Shown piece after piece: positions 59,790 through 64,000 of a stretch of 64,000 nucleotides of DNA; the first letter of the stretch is position 1; each line of letters starts with the position of its first letter. Below the pieces are notes generated by a model. It ran no database searches. It worked only from the letters and a program-made list of their open reading frames with translations, and was not told the origin of the DNA. The DNA comes from Prevotella sp. UBA2754. GTDB taxonomy: Bacteria; Bacteroidota; Bacteroidia; Bacteroidales; Bacteroidaceae. A program made the translations under genes and the position numbers. The DNA lies in contig DEJG01000014.1 of the NCBI GenBank assembly GCA_002353295.1, forward strand, positions 60,040 through 124,039. Reading direction: 5' to 3'.

Positions 59790-61925
59790 ATGACATTTTT
59801 AGTAGCATATTTCCCAATAACCAACCCGACGCTGATTTTTTTCGTCGTGTTACTTATTATTCTGTTTGCCCCTATCATCATGGGTAAGCTACGAATTCCA
59901 CATATTATCGGAATGGTATTGGCAGGTATGCTCATTGGCAAATATGGCCTCAATATCTTAGAACGTGACTCCTCATTCGAACTTTTTGGCAAAGTAGGAC
60001 TGCTATACATTATGTTTCTGGCTGGACTGGAGATGGATTTAGAAAGTGTGAAGAAGAATTCCAAACGGATGCTTATTTTTGGACTACTCACTTTCTTGAT
60101 TCCTCTCATCCTAACATACATCATGGCTATTTGGTTTTTAAATTATACCCCTCAAGCTTCGTTCTTATTGGGTTGTATCATGGCGTCTAACACTCTGATA
60201 GCCTATCCGATAGTTGGACGCTATGGTTTGCAACGTGACTCTAGTGTCATGTTGAGTGTAGGCTCATCTATGCTATCACTATTCCTTGCCTTGATGATGT
60301 TGGCTGCTTTAGCCGCTTCATATGAAGGACAAACAAGTGTATGGTTCTGGATGCTTTTCCTTTTGAAATTCTGCGGATTCATATTCGCCTGCATTCTAAT
60401 TATCCCTCGCCTGACTCGGTTTTTTTTGCGTCGCTATTCCGATCAAGTGATGCAGTTTATCTTCGTTCTATCCGTGATGTTCTTCAGTGCTGCCACATCT
60501 GAGGCTGTTGGTGTAGAGGGCATCGTCGGAGCATTCATATCTGGCCTGATTCTAAACCGCTATATCCCTCATGTATCGCCTTTAATGAATCGTATCGAGT
60601 TCATTGGTAATGCGCTGTTCATACCCTATTTCCTAATTGGTGTAGGTATGCTCATCAATGTCGGTTCCCTATTTACAGGTTGGCACATGATATGGATTGT
60701 ATTACTCATAGCATTCTTCGGGACCTTTGGAAAGGCAGTGGCAGCTTATGTATCAAGTCTGCTCTTCAGACTGCCTAAAGCTGCTGGACACATGATGTTT
60801 GGACTGACAAGTGCCCATGCCGCTGGTGCTATCGCGATGGTAATGGTAGGCATGCGATTAGAAGTTCATCCAGGTATATACCTTGTCAATGACGAGATAT
60901 TGAATGGTGTTGTCATCATGATATTGGTGACGTGCGTAATCAGTTCTCTGATGACAGCCCATGCTGCGCAACAAATCGTACTGAAAGGCAATAGCCAACA
61001 GTTAGCGGCTAGCAGTGCCAAGAACGATGATGAAAAGATTCTGCTCTGTGTAAAGTATCCTGAGATAGCACCTCAGTTATTAGAACTTGCCATCATGATG
61101 CGTAACCAGAAACTAAATCGTGGTCTCGTTGCCCTCAACGTGGTGTACGATGATAGCAATGCTAGCATTAACAGGGATAAAGGATTACGGCTTCTAGAAA
61201 AACTGGAACAACAAGCTAGTGCCAGCGAAGTTAAGATGCAAAAACAAGTGCGACTGGCCACCAACATCGCAAACGGTATCAAACACGCTTTCCGCGAGTT
61301 TGCTAGCTCAGAAATCATCATGGGCATGCACGTACATACAGAAGTGAATCCTAAGTTCTGGGGCGATTTTATTCAAAGTTTGTATAACGGACTCAACCGC
61401 CAGATTGTTTTAAGTCGCTTCGTACAACCACTCAACACCCTGCGACGCATTCAGGTAGTGGTGCCTTCACGTGCAGAATTCGAACCAGGTTTCCACCGTT
61501 GGCTAGAACGTCTAAGCCGAATGGCAGAGAATCTGGATTGCCGCATCCAGTTTCATGGACGCAACGAGAGTTTAGAACTGATTCGCGAATATATCAACAA
61601 CTTGCACCCTGGTGTGCGTGCGGAATATACATTCATGGCTCACTGGAACGAACTGCCTAAACTAGCAGAAACAATCAGAGAAGACCACATGTTTATAATC
61701 ATTACTGCACGTAAGGGTACAATCTCATACAAGAATGCACTTGAGCGACTGCCCAATGAACTGATGCAACACTTCTCGGGCAAGAACTTGATGATTATTT
61801 TCCCTGACCAGTTTGGTGACACGAAAGACGAAAGAATGACCTTTACAGAGGCACAGCACAAAGAAGAAAGCAGTGTCTACGACTATATTTTAACAAAGCT
61901 AGAAAGATTTAGGAAAAGTATATGA
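59790..61925 (+). CDS. CPA2-type Na+/H+ (cation/proton) antiporter with C-terminal USP-like domain
   Basis: 711 residues. The first ~390 hold about 12 membrane helices with CPA2 features (GKLRIPHIIGMVLAGMLIGKYGL, MFLAGLEMDLESV, SNTLIAYPIVGRYG, GVEGIVGAFISGLILN, FGLTSAHAAGAIAMVMVG). A linker with 7-bp periodicity (60988-61015, KGNSQQLAASS) leads to a soluble domain (~420-711) of universal-stress-protein type. It exchanges cations for protons and may sense a nucleotide. Its stop overlaps the ABC ATPase start (ATGA). Confidence 0.9.
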   Translation: MTFLVAYFPITNPTLIFFVVLLIILFAPIIMGKLRIPHIIGMVLAGMLIGKYGLNILERDSSFELFGKVGLLYIMFLAGLEMDLESVKKNSKRMLIFGLLTFLIPLILTYIMAIWFLNYTPQASFLLGCIMASNTLIAYPIVGRYGLQRDSSVMLSVGSSMLSLFLALMMLAALAASYEGQTSVWFWMLFLLKFCGFIFACILIIPRLTRFFLRRYSDQVMQFIFVLSVMFFSAATSEAVGVEGIVGAFISGLILNRYIPHVSPLMNRIEFIGNALFIPYFLIGVGMLINVGSLFTGWHMIWIVLLIAFFGTFGKAVAAYVSSLLFRLPKAAGHMMFGLTSAHAAGAIAMVMVGMRLEVHPGIYLVNDEILNGVVIMILVTCVISSLMTAHAAQQIVLKGNSQQLAASSAKNDDEKILLCVKYPEIAPQLLELAIMMRNQKLNRGLVALNVVYDDSNASINRDKGLRLLEKLEQQASASEVKMQKQVRLATNIANGIKHAFREFASSEIIMGMHVHTEVNPKFWGDFIQSLYNGLNRQIVLSRFVQPLNTLRRIQVVVPSRAEFEPGFHRWLERLSRMAENLDCRIQFHGRNESLELIREYINNLHPGVRAEYTFMAHWNELPKLAETIREDHMFIIITARKGTISYKNALERLPNELMQHFSGKNLMIIFPDQFGDTKDERMTFTEAQHKEESSVYDYILTKLERFRKSI
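60988..61015 (+). repeat. Degenerate heptamer-period tract in the antiporter linker
   Basis: GCAATAG, CCAACAG, TTAGCGG, CTAGCAG: four related 7-base units exactly at the junction between membrane and soluble domains. Confidence 0.5.
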
Positions 61926-62587
61926 TCAGAATCGAGAAGATCACCAAGAGTTTTGGTTCATTGCAGGTGTTAAAAGGTATTGACCTCGCCATAGGAAAAA
62001 GCGAAATTGTCAGCATTGTAGGGCCTAGTGGCGCTGGCAAAACAACACTTTTGCAAATTATAGGAACACTCTCCCACCCTGACAGTGGTTCCGTATTTAT
62101 TGATAACATTAACGTGACAGACCTCTCACAGAAGAAACTCTCAGATTTCCGAAACAAGCACATTGGCTTCGTATTTCAGTTTCACCAACTATTGCCCGAG
62201 TTTACAGCACTGGAGAATGTGATGATTCCTGCCTTTATTGCTGGAACTTCTCAACGTCAAGCCAAGACACGGGCACAAGAACTACTCGAGTTTATGGGAC
62301 TGAGCAATCGCGCAGGACATAAACCCAACGAACTATCTGGTGGTGAGAAACAGCGCGTGGCAGTGGCTCGTGCTCTGATCAACAAGCCTGCTGTCATTCT
62401 GGCTGATGAGCCCAGTGGATCGCTCGACTCAAAGAACAAAGAGGAACTGCACAAGCTATTCTTCGACCTGCGCGACCAATTCGGTCAGACCTTCGTCATA
62501 GTGACTCACGACGAACAACTGGCCAATATTACTGACCGCACCATCCACATGCGTGACGGACTATTGGATATACAAGAATATGATTAA
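61922..62587 (+). CDS. ABC transporter ATPase, LolD-like
   Basis: 221 residues. Walker A GPSGAGKTTLL, a Q-loop FVFQFHQLLPEFTALENVMIP (characteristic of LolD/MacB-type ATPases), signature LSGGEKQRVAVARAL, Walker B VILADEPSGSLD, and H-loop VIVTHDEQLA. LolD energises release of lipoproteins from the inner membrane; the matching permease (LolC/E) is not in this window. It overlaps the antiporter by 4 bases and the CvfB-like gene by 8. Confidence 0.88.
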   Translation: MIRIEKITKSFGSLQVLKGIDLAIGKSEIVSIVGPSGAGKTTLLQIIGTLSHPDSGSVFIDNINVTDLSQKKLSDFRNKHIGFVFQFHQLLPEFTALENVMIPAFIAGTSQRQAKTRAQELLEFMGLSNRAGHKPNELSGGEKQRVAVARALINKPAVILADEPSGSLDSKNKEELHKLFFDLRDQFGQTFVIVTHDEQLANITDRTIHMRDGLLDIQEYD

Positions 62588-63203
62588 ACTCGGCGACTAT
62601 AACACCCTCCGTGTGGTGAAACGTGTGGACTTCGGACTCTATCTCGACGGAGGCGACGAAGGAGAAATTCTGCTGCCTAAACGCTACGTACCCAAAGGGG
62701 TGACGATTGGGACGGAGATGGAAGTGTTTATCTATCTAGACCAAGACGAGAAGCTGGTGGCTACCACACAGAAACCGCTGGCCAAAGTAGGAGAGTTTGC
62801 ATGGCTGGAATGTGCTTGGACGAATGAATATGGGGCATTCCTCAACTGGGGACTGATGAAAGACCTGTTCTGCCCGTTTCGTGAACAGAAGCAGCGCATG
62901 CAGAAAGGGCAACGATACTACGTCTATGTGATGGAGGACGAGAAGACACACCGACTGATAGCGACAACCAAAGTAGAGCGCTATCAGAAACATGACGGCT
63001 ACCAGCGAGCACTCGATTTCTCGGACGAGTTATTGCGATACTTACATGAGAATGGCGGGTTCTGCGACTTAGGCGACAAGAGTCCTGCCGACGAAATTGC
63101 TCAGCGTTTTGGCGTCTCTAAAAAAATATACAAAAAGTCAGTCGGCGACCTTTACCGCCGCCGACTGATTACTATCTCTGACAAAGGAATCTCCCTCGTT
63201 TAG
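62580..63203 (+). CDS. CvfB-like S1-domain RNA-binding protein (truncated family form)
   Basis: 207 residues from the ATG at 62580; the longer frame from 62553 lies within the ATPase gene. S1-like segments (LGDYNTLRVVKRVDFGLYL, GEILLPKRYVPKG, GAFLNWGLMKDLFCPFREQ) and a C-terminal winged-helix (DEIAQRFGVSKKIYKKSVGDLYRRRLITI) match CvfB-type proteins such as staphylococcal CvfB and YitL. The family is about 280 residues with three S1 repeats, so one repeat is absent here. It binds RNA in the cytoplasm; the target is unknown. Confidence 0.85.
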   Translation: MIKLGDYNTLRVVKRVDFGLYLDGGDEGEILLPKRYVPKGVTIGTEMEVFIYLDQDEKLVATTQKPLAKVGEFAWLECAWTNEYGAFLNWGLMKDLFCPFREQKQRMQKGQRYYVYVMEDEKTHRLIATTKVERYQKHDGYQRALDFSDELLRYLHENGGFCDLGDKSPADEIAQRFGVSKKIYKKSVGDLYRRRLITISDKGISLV

Positions 63204-63937
63204 AAGATACGTCCTGTTAAGGTAAACTTCAATACAGGATATACTTTCAACTTATCCAACCATTTAGACAGGTCGTCTTTACCTTTCACAGGAGCGTCAG
63301 GATCCAACTCTTTATCGTTTTGATAGACCTTCATCTTACCCATAAACTGGCATCCTAACTCAAAACGGAAGCCCACACGCTTCTTAGGAACCAATCGACC
63401 GAAGCCCAAACCAAGATAAGGACGGAAACTCTTGACACGTACATCACCATTGATATCACCATTGCTATCAAACTCCAACCTATAGTCAGCAAGATCAGCT
63501 GCAATCAACGAACGCTCCTCTGGAGTCAAACCAGCAACATCATTATTGTGACCGTTCAAATCGAAAATCTTTTTACCACCAAACGAGAAGCCCGCAGCCA
63601 CAAAGAAAGAACTTCTATTGCCAAAAGGATAAACATTAGCTTTAAAATCCAGCATCGTACGACTCATCGAACCCTTGATATTTACTTTGTTATCGATAGG
63701 CAGACCCGCTACGTCAATAGTCACATCATCCTTGATTTTAATGCCCGGAAAGAAGTTAATACCCAGTCCGAACTCCAGATACTCAGTACATGGCGCGGCA
63801 ATCCCAATGCCGATACCTTCTGTACCTACACTAAAATTAGCACCTAAATGATTAAAGATACCACGCTCATAATCCTGAGCAAACGAATGACCAATTCCAA
63901 ATAGAGTCATGAAACACACAAGAAGTAATTTTTTCAT
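63200..63937 (-). CDS. Predicted outer-membrane beta-barrel protein
   Basis: 245 residues with a signal peptide ending SFAQ. The rest is amphipathic strands: NHLGANFSVGTEGIGIGIAA, YLEFGLGINFFPG, SSFFVAAGFSFGGKK, SFRPYLGLGFGR, RVGFRFELGCQF and the terminal YPVLKFTLTGRIF ending in Phe, the usual outer-membrane assembly signal. No named family is recognised. It converges on the CvfB-like gene with a 4-base overlap. A TATATTTG -7 box lies at 63980-63973 (minus strand). Confidence 0.75.
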   Translation of the reverse strand: MKKLLLVCFMTLFGIGHSFAQDYERGIFNHLGANFSVGTEGIGIGIAAPCTEYLEFGLGINFFPGIKIKDDVTIDVAGLPIDNKVNIKGSMSRTMLDFKANVYPFGNRSSFFVAAGFSFGGKKIFDLNGHNNDVAGLTPEERSLIAADLADYRLEFDSNGDINGDVRVKSFRPYLGLGFGRLVPKKRVGFRFELGCQFMGKMKVYQNDKELDPDAPVKGKDDLSKWLDKLKVYPVLKFTLTGRIF

Positions 63938-63972
63938 TGTATTAATTAATTTGTTAGTTAAACATTGTTTTG

Positions 63973-63980
63973 CAAATATA
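63973..63980 (-). promoter_or_regulatory. -7 element of the outer-membrane protein gene
   Basis: TATATTTG on the minus strand, 36 bases before the ATG at 63937. The -33 element would lie near the window edge. Confidence 0.5.
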
Positions 63981-64000
63981 CATAAAAAAAGATATGTTCC

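Overview
The window is a chromosomal segment of a Bacteroidota bacterium, most likely a member of the Prevotellaceae (Prevotella, Segatella or Xylanibacter type). Several things point there. Promoters follow the Bacteroidetes pattern (TTTG at -33, TAnnTTTG at -7), and Shine-Dalgarno sites are nearly absent. There are type IX secretion components (PorQ and a PorE-like lipoprotein) with substrates ending in Prevotella-type sorting tails. Many Bacteroidetes-only DUF families occur, along with a cobalamin-type RNR fragment and GH97/GH94 enzymes. Gene density is high. I see no prophage, insertion sequence or CRISPR array.

Layout. 1-6.8 kb: the 3' end of topB, then a leftward unit of AraC-type membrane regulator, membrane protein, amidohydrolase and tyrosine-phosphatase lipoprotein, and a separate hydrolase lipoprotein. 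6.9-12.95 kb: two Bacteroidetes envelope proteins, a rightward porE-like gene, and a leftward ECF sigma unit with PspC. 13-18.3 kb: rsmF, then a leftward run exbB, membrane protein, exbD, exbD, Lrp/AsnC, thyA, folA. 18.4-21.6 kb: a secreted C10 cysteine peptidase, a 56-residue protein, a terminator and tRNA-Ser. 21.7-28.9 kb: tatD, prenyl synthase and tonB leftward; porQ and cmk rightward; ispH, meaB and DUF1573 leftward. 28.9-35.8 kb: alpha-2-macroglobulin and a MATE exporter. 35.9-43.6 kb: ADP-forming acyl-CoA synthetase, TonB-dependent receptor, GH94 phosphorylase. 43.6-51.7 kb: subtilase and nitroreductase leftward; a core-deleted NrdJ-like protein, folB, amidase, MCE protein and dnaA rightward. 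51.7-64 kb: GH97, parC, DUF3316 protein, S41 peptidase, tRNA-Leu, asd, CPA2 antiporter, lolD-like ATPase, CvfB-like protein and an outer-membrane protein.

How the genes fit together. Much of the window builds or powers the cell envelope. TonB plus ExbB/ExbD would energise the TonB-dependent receptor. PorQ and PorE-like belong to type IX secretion, which would export the C10 peptidase and the S8 subtilase. The amidase, MCE protein, prenyl synthase and alpha-2-macroglobulin serve wall and outer-membrane upkeep. Folate and thymidylate enzymes (folA, thyA, folB) and replication genes (dnaA, parC, topB) form a second theme.

The least explained structure is repetitive DNA. Three loci each carry three short palindromes spaced 22 bp apart (one set lies inside rsmF). 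Tracts with a 7-bp period lie in tatD, rsmF, the antiporter gene and its promoter, and a signal-peptide region. The most unusual protein is a 236-residue NrdJ-like product that joins the N-terminal and C-terminal ends of cobalamin-dependent ribonucleotide reductase without its catalytic core.
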